Shown one piece after another: positions 9,272 to 17,916 of a stretch of 64,000 nt of DNA. The DNA is from Aliishimia ponticola (GTDB taxonomy: Bacteria > Pseudomonadota > Alphaproteobacteria > Rhodobacterales > Rhodobacteraceae), in assembly GCF_004803475.1 (NCBI RefSeq), contig NZ_SRKY01000003.1, forward strand, positions 248,001 through 312,000. Reading direction: 5' to 3'. How positions within the stretch are numbered: position 1 is the first letter of the stretch; every line of letters begins with the position of its first letter. The translations under genes were made by a program, and so were the position numbers. The notes beneath the pieces were generated by a model, which was given only the letters and a program-made list of their open reading frames with translations, had not been told where the DNA came from and did no database searches.

Positions 9272-9345
9272 TGGAGCGGGCGGCGGGAATCGAACCCGCG
9301 TCATTAGCTTGGAAGGCTAAGGTCTTACCACTACACAACGCCCGC
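9272..9345 (-). tRNA. tRNA-Gly (anticodon TCC)
   Basis: On the reverse strand the acceptor stem GCGGGCG/CGCCCGC, the D-loop (TAGTGGTAAGA), anticodon stem TTAGC/GCTAA with loop CTTCCAA, and T-arm GCGGGTTCGAATCCCGC fold a full cloverleaf. The anticodon is TCC, so it reads GGA/GGG. The discriminator is T, and CCA is encoded at 9274-9272. No integrase or direct repeat lies beside it, so there is no sign that it serves as an attachment site here. Confidence 0.95.
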
Positions 9346-9463
9346 TCAATCTGGGTGGGTGGATATGTCATTGCTGCGGGTCGGTCAAGCAGGATGTCGG
9401 CCCGCCGCCGCGCACGTTTCCATCACCCCGCCCCGTGGTTCGGCACGGCACTTGCACACCGGG

Positions 9464-9787
9464 TCAGGCAGGGGTCGCGGCCACCGACTGGATCGATGTG
9501 AACCCCTCAAAGACCGGCGCGCCTTCGTGCAATTTGCGTTTCTGTCCGGCCTTGGCATGCGCGTCGCGGAACTGCTGCGACCGCGTCCATTCCAAAAAAT
9601 GGGCCTCGGATTCCCACACGGTATGGGATGCGTAGAGGATCTTGCCCTCTGTTTCGGGACCTTTGAGCATATGGAAGGCGCGAAAGCCGTCCATCTCGTT
9701 CAGGCGGCTTTCGCGGTTCAGCCAAAGCTCCTCGAACGCGGCGGCATTGTCTTGCGCTACGATGAAACGGTTCATGGCAAGGTACAT
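9464..9787 (-). CDS. ABM-domain (HmoA/IsdG-like) monooxygenase
   Basis: The 107-residue protein is one antibiotic-biosynthesis-monooxygenase domain of the HmoA-like type. It shows NRFIVAQDNAAAFEELWLNR, then a GFRAFHMLKGP segment, a YASHTVWES strand and a WTRSQQFRDAHA helix. This dimeric ferredoxin-like fold degrades haem in IsdG/HmoA, although many homologues have no proven substrate. AGGA lies 8 bases before the ATG at 9787. It lies just downstream of the hybrid kinase on the same strand, with a 200-base gap. A role in haem turnover is plausible only by family. Confidence 0.72.
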   Translation of the reverse strand: MYLAMNRFIVAQDNAAAFEELWLNRESRLNEMDGFRAFHMLKGPETEGKILYASHTVWESEAHFLEWTRSQQFRDAHAKAGQKRKLHEGAPVFEGFTSIQSVAATPA

Positions 9788-9993
9788 GATGTGTCCTTTC
9801 TGTCAGTGCGGCATCGGGCCAGTTGTCCTGCGGCCAACCTTCAAGGACCAGCCGCCCAGGGCTGATCTTCGTTGCGCAGAATGTAGCGGGTTCGCGGCGG
9901 CCGCAAATGCGAAACGCGCAAATCGCCGCCGTGGGCGCGCGACAGAATGTCATCGCTGATCCCGATCCGAACGCTGCCGGGGGCCGCGCTGAT

Positions 9994-11739
9994 CTATTGC
10001 GCAGGTTCCGGCCGCTTGACCCGGCCCTGCAACAGACCAGAGATGGCATCTTCCAAGCGGGTGAGGTTCAGGGGTTTTTCCATGAACAGATCGACTTCAC
10101 TCAGCAGGTCGCGATCATCATCGGAATTCACCGGCGCATAGCCGGACATCAGGATAAACCGGGTATTCTCGCTGGTCTGTTTGACAATGCGCAGGAAATC
10201 CAGCCCCTGCACATCGCCCGGCATGACCATGTCACACAGCACCAGATCGAAGTCGGTGCGCCCGGCAATCACCTGCGCGGCCGCCTCGCCGTTCTCACAA
10301 GCGACCACGTCATAGCCATCCATCGTCAGCTTCGTGCGCAAAATCCCCAGCAATTGCAGGTTGTCTTCGACGATCAGGAGCTTGCCCTTGGCGCTGGCGG
10401 TCTCTGCCGTCGGTTTCGGTTGCGGCACCGGGGTTTGTGCGCGCGCGTTCGTCAGCGGCAGGTAGATCGTCACCGTTGTCCCCTGCCCGACGCTGGACTC
10501 GAGTTGCAGGAACCCGTTCGATTGCTCTGCAAAGCCTTTGACCATCGGCAGGCCCAACCCCGATCCGCCGCCCACGGCACGGGTGGTAAAGAACGGCTCC
10601 ATCACCTTGTCGGTCAATTCCGGCGGGATACCATGACCGGTATCGGCCACCGCGACGAAGGCATGTGGCCCGCGCTGATCCTTGTGATCGGAATGCGCGT
10701 TGAGGCCGCAGGTCACGGTCAGCTTGCCGCCGTCGGGCATCGCGTCCTTGGCGTTGAGCGCAAGGTTCAGCAAGGCCGATTGCAGCATCCCCGGATCGAC
10801 CAGCACCTGCACGTCCTGATTGGCGGGCCGCAGGCTCAGGTCGATGTTCTCGGGCAGAACCCGCTGCGCGAAATCGCCGAATTCCACCACGGCGGACCAC
10901 AGGTTGATCGGTTTCGGCACCAAGGTCGATCGCTTGCCCAGCGCCAGCATGTGCTTGTTCAACTGCGCGCCATTCTCGGCCGCCTTCAGCGCGATGGAGA
11001 TCAGCCGCTTGCGCTCATCCTCATCCGTGGTGGTTTCCAGAAGCTGCAAACTGCCCGATACGACACTGAGAATGTTGTTGAAATCATGCGACACGCCACC
11101 TGCCACGCGGCCCATCAGGTCAATCTTCTGAGACTGGCTGAGCGCCGCGCGCGTCTCGCGGAAGTTGTTCCACCTTTCCTGCGACATACGCAGCGACAGG
11201 TAGAAATATGGCGTGATGCACAGAAAAATCATCACCGTCGCGATCGATTCCGCCGACTGCCCATGCTCCAGGGCAAAGCTCACGCAGATGATCGCATAGC
11301 CCAGCCAGATCGGCGCGACCACAACCGCCATGATCAGCGGATATGTCGCGTGATAGACCATGATGTTGATCGTGCCGCCGACGACCAGGGCCAGCGCCGC
11401 CATCTTGAAGACGTCGCCGCTTTGCATCCAGGTCGTCACGATGATCACGTTGAACAGGATCGCCCGCCCGAATAGCAGGCCCAATACATGCCAGTATTTC
11501 GTGGCATCCCGTCGGCGGACCACCTCGCGGGATACATATTTTTCCGCAAACAGCACCACCGCATAGATGACGCACAGCACAGTGGGCCATAGGATCTGAA
11601 ACGCCCCGCCCCCGATGACGGCGCCAAGGATGATCAACCCGGCATGTGCATAAAACCGCTGGCTGCCAAGCGGTTCCGCCTCTGCGATAGATGCGATCTG
11701 CTCCAGACGGCATTCTGTGTGGTCCGTTATGGGTCGCAC
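9994..11739 (-). CDS. Membrane hybrid histidine kinase with C-terminal receiver
   Basis: This 581-residue sensor kinase has five or six hydrophobic helices in residues 30-190 and no recognisable periplasmic sensor domain. A HisKA domain follows with the phosphoacceptor His in GGVSHDFNNIL, then an HATPase domain (NLALNAKDAM, DTGHGIPPE, GGGSGLGLPMVKG). The C-terminal receiver has its phospho-Asp in LVLCDMVMPG. The H-box type (SHDFNN) is that of the HisKA kinases often linked to CckA-like or light-response signalling. No partner regulator is adjacent. It is divergent from the acyl-CoA dehydrogenase gene; the signal is unknown. Confidence 0.87.
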   Translation of the reverse strand: MRPITDHTECRLEQIASIAEAEPLGSQRFYAHAGLIILGAVIGGGAFQILWPTVLCVIYAVVLFAEKYVSREVVRRRDATKYWHVLGLLFGRAILFNVIIVTTWMQSGDVFKMAALALVVGGTINIMVYHATYPLIMAVVVAPIWLGYAIICVSFALEHGQSAESIATVMIFLCITPYFYLSLRMSQERWNNFRETRAALSQSQKIDLMGRVAGGVSHDFNNILSVVSGSLQLLETTTDEDERKRLISIALKAAENGAQLNKHMLALGKRSTLVPKPINLWSAVVEFGDFAQRVLPENIDLSLRPANQDVQVLVDPGMLQSALLNLALNAKDAMPDGGKLTVTCGLNAHSDHKDQRGPHAFVAVADTGHGIPPELTDKVMEPFFTTRAVGGGSGLGLPMVKGFAEQSNGFLQLESSVGQGTTVTIYLPLTNARAQTPVPQPKPTAETASAKGKLLIVEDNLQLLGILRTKLTMDGYDVVACENGEAAAQVIAGRTDFDLVLCDMVMPGDVQGLDFLRIVKQTSENTRFILMSGYAPVNSDDDRDLLSEVDLFMEKPLNLTRLEDAISGLLQGRVKRPEPAQ

Positions 11740-11933
11740 ATCGCCAAACCTTTATTGTCTCACATGAGCACCGGGACCGACGGCGCGGAAAAATATCGTA
11801 AATTGAAGTTTGAAGATCATACCAATTCGTCGCCGTCTGCCAATACCGTTCCGCGACGTTTTCCACCAAGAGGCGGAAAGCTGTGCCAATCTACGCTCGG
11901 ATACTATGCAGCGCCGCGACGGGAGGACAGCAC

Positions 11934-13568
11934 ATGACGCCGCAACCGAATTCCATTCTGGGCACGCATGAGGTGACGAACCAGCCCCCGGCGCCCGGAG
12001 ATCGCAACCTGTGGCAGGACGACCCGGTGGCGCGGCAAATCCTGCGGGGCAGCGCAGCGCAGGACGAGGCCCTTGGCCGCTATGGGGCGCAGATGGGCCG
12101 GGCAGAGATGCAGGCCGCCGCGCGCGATGCGAACCGTCACCTGCCCGAGCTGCGCCTGTTCGATACCGGCGGGCGGCGTCTGGACGAGGTCGCGTTTCAC
12201 CCCGCCTATCACCGGTTCCTCGAAATATCCGTCGGCGCGGGATATGCCGCCCTGCCATGGGAAGGCGCGCAGAACGCCCATGCGCAGCACGCCTGCATGG
12301 TCTACATGGCCAATCAGGTCGAACCGGGCCATAGCTGCCCGCTGGCCATGACCTATGCTGCGGTGCCGGTCATTCGGCGCGCAGAAGGTCTTGATCCGCA
12401 TTGGGCGGCGGGGCTGGTGTCGCATGAATACGATCCCTCCGTCCGGCCCGCCGCGCAGAAGCGCGGGCTGACCCTTGGCATGGCGATGACCGAAAAGCAG
12501 GGCGGCTCGGATGTGCGCGCCAACACGACCATGGCGGTGCCCGATGGCGCGGCCTGGCGTTTGACCGGCCACAAATGGTTCTGCTCTGCCCCCATGTCGG
12601 ATGGGTTTCTGACGCTGGCGCAGACCTCCGAAGGGCTGACCTGCTTTCTGGTGCCGCGCTGGCTGGACGGCGCGCGCAACGGCATTCGCCTGCAACGGCT
12701 CAAGGACAAGCTGGGCAATCGCTCCAACGCGTCCTCCGAAATCGAATATGTCGATGCGCTTGCCTATGCGGTCGGTGCGCCGGGCGACGGGGTGCGCACG
12801 ATCGTCGAGATGGTGCATCACACGCGGCTCGATACCGCGATGGCCCCGGCGGGGCTGATGCGCGCAGCCCTGCGCGAGGCGCATCACTGGGTCACGCATC
12901 GCAGCGTGTTCCAGAAACGGCTGATCGACCAGCCGCTGATGCAGGCCGTTCTGGCGGACCTGTCGCTGGACTGGGCCGGATCGCTGGCGCTGGGTCTGGA
13001 CGTGGCGCGCCATTTCGGCAGCGACCGCCCCGAGGATCAAGCCTTTGCCCGGATCGGCGTCGCCGTGGCCAAATACCTTGCCAACAAGCTTTGCCCACTG
13101 GTCACGGTAGAGGCGATGGAGGTGATGGGCGGCATGGGCTATATCGAAGACACGCCGATGCCGATGCTCTACCGCGAAGCGCCGCTGAACGGCATCTGGG
13201 AAGGCTCAGGCAATGTGATCTGCCTTGACGCACTGCGCAGCCTGCACCGCGATCCGGCGGCGGCGGACGCGCTGCGGAACCGGCTGGATGGGGCGATGGG
13301 ACTGGATGCGACCTTCGACGCTGCGCTGGCCGACTACCGCGCCCGCTGGGACAAAGGCGTGGCAGAGGCCGAGGCGCGCTGGTTCGTGGAACAGACCGGC
13401 CTGCTGCTGTCTGCCGCCGCGCTGATGCGCTCCGCCCCCGCGACGGTGGCAGAGGCATTCACGGCAACCCGCCTTGGCGCCAGTCGCGGTCTGACACGCG
13501 GGGCCATCGCACAAGGCAGCGCGCGTCACGTTCTGGACCATTGCTTTGCCGAGGGTGCCCATGGCTGA
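11934..13568 (+). CDS. Acyl-CoA dehydrogenase, AidB-like
   Basis: The 544-residue flavoprotein matches the AidB branch of acyl-CoA dehydrogenases. It has an N-terminal extension (NQPPAPGDRNLWQDDP), the FAD motif GMAMTEKQGGSDV, and the C-terminal catalytic-Glu region NGIWEGSGNVICLDALR. AidB proteins bind FAD, and some bind DNA. In a catabolic operon, as here, the enzyme more likely oxidises an acyl-CoA, but that is inference. The ATG at 11934 follows GGGAGGA. It overlaps the DUF1446 gene by 8 bases, so the two are translationally coupled and probably act together. Confidence 0.88.
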   Translation: MTPQPNSILGTHEVTNQPPAPGDRNLWQDDPVARQILRGSAAQDEALGRYGAQMGRAEMQAAARDANRHLPELRLFDTGGRRLDEVAFHPAYHRFLEISVGAGYAALPWEGAQNAHAQHACMVYMANQVEPGHSCPLAMTYAAVPVIRRAEGLDPHWAAGLVSHEYDPSVRPAAQKRGLTLGMAMTEKQGGSDVRANTTMAVPDGAAWRLTGHKWFCSAPMSDGFLTLAQTSEGLTCFLVPRWLDGARNGIRLQRLKDKLGNRSNASSEIEYVDALAYAVGAPGDGVRTIVEMVHHTRLDTAMAPAGLMRAALREAHHWVTHRSVFQKRLIDQPLMQAVLADLSLDWAGSLALGLDVARHFGSDRPEDQAFARIGVAVAKYLANKLCPLVTVEAMEVMGGMGYIEDTPMPMLYREAPLNGIWEGSGNVICLDALRSLHRDPAAADALRNRLDGAMGLDATFDAALADYRARWDKGVAEAEARWFVEQTGLLLSAAALMRSAPATVAEAFTATRLGASRGLTRGAIAQGSARHVLDHCFAEGAHG

Positions 13569-14940
13569 TCTGCCGCCCTTCCGCGTTCTGTCGCCAACGG
13601 CGATCCTGGGTTACGGCTTTCCAAGCGCCTCGTTCGAGGCGGGCTTGGCGATGAAGCCGGATGTGATTGCTGTGGATGCGGGCTCTACCGATCCCGGCCC
13701 TTTCTACCTTGGCGCGGGGCTGTCCTTCACCGACCGCAGCGCGGTCAAACGGGATCTGCGCCATATTCTGACGGCGGGCCGTGCGCGCGACATTCCCGTG
13801 CTGATCGGCAGCGCGGGCGGGGCCGGGGCGCGACCCCATCTGGACTGGTGTACGCAGATCATCCGCGAGATCGCAGCCGAAGAGAAACTGACAGGGGCGC
13901 TCGCCGTGATCGGGGCGGATATGGACAAGGCGCTGCTGTCGCAGGCTTTGGCGGCGGGGCAGATCACCGCCCTGCCCCCCGGCCCCGAGGCGCAGGCGGA
14001 TCTGATCGACAGCTCCAGCCACATCGTCGCGCAGATGGGCGAGGCGCCCCTGATCGCGGCGCTTGACGCCGGGGCACGGGTGATCGTGGCCGGGCGCTGC
14101 TACGATCCGTCGGTCTTTGCGGCAGAGCCGATCCGGCGCGGCTATCCGCCCGGGCTCGCCCTGCATATGGGCAAGATCCTCGAATGTGCCGCCATCGCAG
14201 CGCAGCCCGGCAGCGGGTCGGACTGCATGATCGGCACGCTGGACGCAGAGGGGTTCACGGTCGAGCCGACAGCACCAGAGCGCGCCTGCACCGTCGCGTC
14301 GGTCGCGGCCCATACGCTTTATGAGAAATCGGACCCGTTCCACCTGCCCGGCCCCGGCGGCGCGCTGGACCTTACCGCCACGCAGTTCGAACAGCGCGGT
14401 GCGCGAAAGGTGCGGGTCACGGGCACGACGTTCATCCCGGCACAGGAACATATCGTGAAGCTGGAAGGCGCGCGGCGCACCGGGTTCCGCACCGTTTCCA
14501 TCGCCGGGGCGCGGTCGCCCGATTTCATCGCCGGGCTGGACGACATCCTGCAAGGCGTGCGCGACCGCGTGGCCGACAACTTTGCCGACATGCAGGACGG
14601 TGCGGCGCAGCTGTTGTTCAAGGTCTATGGGCGCGACGCGGTGATGGGCGCGCTGGAACCCTTGCGCCACCAGCCGGCCCACGAGGTCGGCATCGTCATC
14701 GAAGCGGTCGCCCCGTCGCAGGATCAGGCCGACACGATCTGCGGCTTTGCCCGCGCCACGCTGCTGCATTTCGGCTATCCCGGCCGTGTCTCGACTGCTG
14801 GCAATCTGGCCTTTCCCTACTCGCCCTCGGATTTCAAGGCGGGCGCGGTCTATGAGTTCAGCCTTTATCACCTGCTGCACGGGGCCGACCCGGCCACGCT
14901 CTTTCCCCTTGAGATGTCCCGGCTGGAGGCCCCCGCATGA
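13561..14940 (+). CDS. AtuA-like protein (DUF1446)
   Basis: This 459-residue protein belongs to the DUF1446/AtuA family, named for acyclic terpene utilisation in Pseudomonas. Family features are the early DVIAVDAGSTDPGPFYLG and the later GRCYDPSVFAA and TTFIPAQEHIVKLEGARR. Its biochemical activity is unproven; AtuA is needed for citronellol/geranyl catabolism. The start overlaps the AidB-like stop by 8 bases and its stop overlaps the DUF4387 gene by 4 bases, so the three form a tight unit. No atuC/atuF carboxylase genes are nearby, which argues against a complete terpene pathway. Confidence 0.8.
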   Translation: MADLPPFRVLSPTAILGYGFPSASFEAGLAMKPDVIAVDAGSTDPGPFYLGAGLSFTDRSAVKRDLRHILTAGRARDIPVLIGSAGGAGARPHLDWCTQIIREIAAEEKLTGALAVIGADMDKALLSQALAAGQITALPPGPEAQADLIDSSSHIVAQMGEAPLIAALDAGARVIVAGRCYDPSVFAAEPIRRGYPPGLALHMGKILECAAIAAQPGSGSDCMIGTLDAEGFTVEPTAPERACTVASVAAHTLYEKSDPFHLPGPGGALDLTATQFEQRGARKVRVTGTTFIPAQEHIVKLEGARRTGFRTVSIAGARSPDFIAGLDDILQGVRDRVADNFADMQDGAAQLLFKVYGRDAVMGALEPLRHQPAHEVGIVIEAVAPSQDQADTICGFARATLLHFGYPGRVSTAGNLAFPYSPSDFKAGAVYEFSLYHLLHGADPATLFPLEMSRLEAPA

Positions 14941-15260
14941 GACAGCTTTCCGACATCGCCAGCGTCATCCGGTCCAAGAACGCCGGGCCTTATGCGCTTA
15001 CCTTCGATATCCTGTTCAAGACGCAGGCGGATTTCGAACGCGCCGTAGGGCGTGCGTTGATCAACCCGGACCTGATCGCGCGGCTTTATGGCCTGTCCCC
15101 GCAGGACGTGCTCAGCATCATCGCCTTCCCGCCGGCCCATGCGATCAAGGCCACGATCCGCCGGCCCCTGCCCTCTGGCGCGGTGGGCGATACGGATATC
15201 TATGGCGCGCAGCAACACGCGCCGCTGCTGTCGCTGCCGCTTGATCCGGATTGGCCGTAA
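14937..15260 (+). CDS. DUF4387 protein, partner of the AtuA-like gene
   Basis: The 107-residue protein starts MRQLSDIASVIRSKNAGPYALTFDILF and has RLYGLSPQDVLSIIAFPPAHAIKATIRRP and GDTDIYGAQQHAPLL, the pattern of DUF4387. DUF4387 is often encoded right after an AtuA/DUF1446 gene or fused to it, so it is probably a small subunit or extra domain of that protein. The ATGA overlap with the upstream stop supports coupled translation. Function is unknown. Confidence 0.78.
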   Translation: MRQLSDIASVIRSKNAGPYALTFDILFKTQADFERAVGRALINPDLIARLYGLSPQDVLSIIAFPPAHAIKATIRRPLPSGAVGDTDIYGAQQHAPLLSLPLDPDWP

Positions 15261-15388
15261 CGCGCCGCATTTACGTATGGCGCAAACTGCCGCACAGTGG
15301 ACGCGTCGCGCCCAGTCGCACACAGGCGCAGAACAGGGTGCGGTGCACCGCGCGGCCCAACCCCGTGCCACAGACGGAGATGTGATCC

Positions 15389-16474
15389 TTGGCTTTCGAC
15401 TTCATCCTGATGCTGACCGAAAACGACCGCACCATTCCGGATGCCCGCGCGCGGCTGGACGAGGCGCTGGAAGGCGGCGTGCGCCATATCGGGTTCAAGG
15501 ATGTGGGGCTGCCGTTGGCGGATCTCAAAGGCTTGGCCGATGCGATCCGCGCAGCAGGCGGGCGGTCCTATCTGGAGGTTGTCAGCCTTGATGCGCAGAG
15601 CGAGATCGCCTCGGCCCGCGCGGCCATCGAACTGGATGTGGACTGCCTTCTGGGCGGCACGCGCGCCGAAGAGGTCACGCGCCTGACGCGGCACCACCCG
15701 CTGCGATACTACCCGTTTCCGGGGCGCATTACCGGGCATCCAAGCGTGCTGGAAGGCCCGGCAGAGGATATCGCCCTGTCGGCTCGCAAGCTGGCCGATC
15801 TGGAACATGTGCACGGGCTGGACCTGTTGGCCTATCGCTTTGACGGCGATGTGCCCGGTCTGATGGGGCAGGTCTGCGCGGCGGTGGACAAGCCCGTGAT
15901 CATGGCAGGCAGCATCGACAGCGCCCAGCGGGTGCGGGACTGCGCCATCGCCGGGGCGGCGGGCTTTACGGTGGGCACCGCGGCGCTGGCCGGGGCGTTC
16001 CCCGCCGAGGCAAGCGGGTTCGCGGCGCAGGTGCGTGCCATTCTGGCGATCACCTCCGAGGCGCGGTCTGGTTCTACCGCGCCGCGCCGCATCGCGCTGG
16101 CGGCACATGATACGCGCAAGGCGCAGCTACGCGCCTGGGTCACGCGCCACCGCGCGGTTCTGGGCGGGCACCGGCTGATCTGTACCGGCGGCACCGGGCA
16201 GGTCATTCGCGCGCTGGCGCCCGAACTTCACGTGCACCGGTTGCAACGCGGAGGCCGCGGCGGCGATCAGCAGATGGGCGCCTTGATCGCGACCGGAGAG
16301 CTTGACGCGGTGATCTTCTTTGCCGACCCCACCCTGCCCCATGGCGGCGATGTGGATTTGCAGGCGCTGACCCGGCTTGCCATGTTGCACGATACGCCCG
16401 TGGCGCTGAGCCCATCCGCCGCCGATCTGGTGGCCGGAACATTGCCGCTGCGCGGGGATGGACCCAGGGCCTGA
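15389..16474 (+). CDS. Two-domain protein: beta/alpha barrel fused to methylglyoxal synthase
   Basis: Residues 1-220 look like a TIM barrel, with alternating strands and a late phosphate-binding-type loop MAGSIDSAQRV ... GAAGFTVGTAAL. Residues 233-355 align with methylglyoxal synthase, which converts dihydroxyacetone phosphate to methylglyoxal. H240, the TGGTG loop (266-270), D293 in GGDQQMGALI, D313 in FFADP, H318 and D321 correspond to E. coli H19, D71, D91, H98 and D101, so the synthase should be active. Free-standing MgsA is about 150 residues; this fusion is unusual. The start is TTG at 15389 with GGAGA 8 bases upstream. It follows DUF4387 by 128 bases. Confidence 0.8.
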   Translation: MAFDFILMLTENDRTIPDARARLDEALEGGVRHIGFKDVGLPLADLKGLADAIRAAGGRSYLEVVSLDAQSEIASARAAIELDVDCLLGGTRAEEVTRLTRHHPLRYYPFPGRITGHPSVLEGPAEDIALSARKLADLEHVHGLDLLAYRFDGDVPGLMGQVCAAVDKPVIMAGSIDSAQRVRDCAIAGAAGFTVGTAALAGAFPAEASGFAAQVRAILAITSEARSGSTAPRRIALAAHDTRKAQLRAWVTRHRAVLGGHRLICTGGTGQVIRALAPELHVHRLQRGGRGGDQQMGALIATGELDAVIFFADPTLPHGGDVDLQALTRLAMLHDTPVALSPSAADLVAGTLPLRGDGPRA

Positions 16475-16508
16475 TCGAGGCTTGACCGGGAACTGATCGG
16501 GGCTGATC

Positions 16509-16554
16509 GGGGGCGCTGCCCCCGGACCCCCGGAGTATTTTTGGAACAATGAAG
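16509..16554 (+). repeat. Intergenic repeat: G/C hairpin plus GGAGTATTTTTGGAACAATG
   Basis: A GGGGGC-GCT-GCCCCC hairpin is followed by CGGACCCCC and the conserved box GGAGTATTTTTGGAACAATG with AAG. The same tail occurs at 43027-43077 and, reversed, at 54621-54643. Here it ends the methylglyoxal-synthase fusion unit and could stop transcription ahead of the M24 gene. Bases 16555-16731 show no further gene. Confidence 0.7.
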
Positions 16555-16731
16555 CTGGGGGCGTTTCGCGGCGCCGTGTGGCGGGCTTTCTGAGCGGGTG
16601 GCCCGGCGCGTTGGGGCCATTGCGGTATTGGCGCGCGGCGGGCTCTTGACGCCTTGGGAGATTATGCGCCTCATTCCCGGCAATTCGCCCACCGCATCCG
16701 GGGAATGGATGCCCCCCGCAAGGAGACTGAC

Positions 16732-17916
16732 ATGACCTATGCCCAAGCGCCGTTCAGCACTGCTGAATATTCCCGCCGTCTCGATCTGGTGCGGGCGGCG
16801 ATGGAGGCGGCGGATCTGGATGCGATTTTCGTCACCGATCCGTCCAATCAGGCGTGGCTGACCGGCTATGACGGGTGGTCGTTCTATGTGCATCAGGGGG
16901 TCATCCTGCCGCGTTCGGGCGATCCTGTCTGGTGGGGCCGCAACATGGATGCGGTGGGTGCCGGGCGGACCGTATGGATGGGGGCGGACCACATCCGGGG
17001 CTATGCCGATCACTATGTGCAATCCACGGTGCGGCATCCGATGGAGAATCTTGCCTTGCATATCCGGGATCTGGGGCTGGAGAGTTCACGGATCGGCGTC
17101 GAGATGGAGAATTACTATTATTCCGCCAAGGCGCATGAGGTGTTGCTGCGGAACCTGCCTTTGGCGCGGGTGGTGGATGCGACGGGTTTGGTCAACTGGC
17201 AGCGTCTGATCAAATCGGACGAAGAGCTGGATTTCATCCGGCGCGCCGGTCGGATTTCCGAGAAGATCGTGCGGCAGGCCATCGACAAGGCTGCGCCGGG
17301 GCTGCGCAAGAATGAGTTGGTGGCCGAGATCTATCATGCCGGGATCACCGGGGTGGAGGAGGATTGGGGCGATTATCCGGCAATTGTCCCGCTCACCCCG
17401 TCGGGGCTGGATGCCACCGCTGCGCATTTGACGTGGAACGGGGCGGAGATGCGCCGCGGCGAGGCGACGTTCTTCGAGTTGTCGGGCTGTTACCGCCGCT
17501 ATCATGCGCCGCTGTGCCGGACTGTGTATCTGGGCACGCCGCCGGACGAGATGCGCCGGGCCGAGGCGGCGCAGATCGAGGGCATCGAAGCGGGGCTGGA
17601 TGCGGCGCGCGCGGGCAACCGGACCTGCGATATCGCCAATGCCTTCTACGGTGTTCTGAAATCCCACGGGATCGCGCGTGAGGGGCGGTGCGGCTATCCG
17701 GTCGGGCTGTCCTATCCGCCCGACTGGGGGGAGCGCACGGCCTCCATCCGGCCCGAGGACGAGACCGTTCTGCGCCCCGGCATGGTGTTCCACTTCATGC
17801 CCGCGCTCTGGATGGACACATGGGGGCTGGAGACGACGGAGACGATCCTGATCCGCGAGGACGGCGCGGCCGAGACGATCTGCAATCTTGAGCGCAAGCT
17901 GTTCGTCAAGCCATGA
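16732..17916 (+). CDS. doeA: M24-family hydrolase, ectoine hydrolase (DoeA/EutD)-like
   Basis: This 394-residue creatinase-like protein has an N-terminal domain (about 1-160, with DLDAIFVTDPSNQAWLTGYD) and a C-terminal pita-bread domain. The usual M24 metal ligands are replaced (for example ATFFELSGCYRRYHAPLCRT), as in creatinase and DoeA, which work without metal. DoeA opens the ectoine ring to N-acetyl-diaminobutyrate in the cytosol. Motifs such as GYPVGLSYPPDWGERT and FHFMPALWMDTWGLETTETI fit DoeA. However, no uehABC or doeB gene is in the window, so the substrate could be another cyclic amidine or creatine-like amide. The ATG at 16732 has AAGGAG upstream. Confidence 0.75.
   Translation: MTYAQAPFSTAEYSRRLDLVRAAMEAADLDAIFVTDPSNQAWLTGYDGWSFYVHQGVILPRSGDPVWWGRNMDAVGAGRTVWMGADHIRGYADHYVQSTVRHPMENLALHIRDLGLESSRIGVEMENYYYSAKAHEVLLRNLPLARVVDATGLVNWQRLIKSDEELDFIRRAGRISEKIVRQAIDKAAPGLRKNELVAEIYHAGITGVEEDWGDYPAIVPLTPSGLDATAAHLTWNGAEMRRGEATFFELSGCYRRYHAPLCRTVYLGTPPDEMRRAEAAQIEGIEAGLDAARAGNRTCDIANAFYGVLKSHGIAREGRCGYPVGLSYPPDWGERTASIRPEDETVLRPGMVFHFMPALWMDTWGLETTETILIREDGAAETICNLERKLFVKP

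Noticed and set aside
9272-9345. tRNA-Gly as a possible integration site
   Set aside because: No integrase, direct repeat or mobile gene lies on either side within the window.
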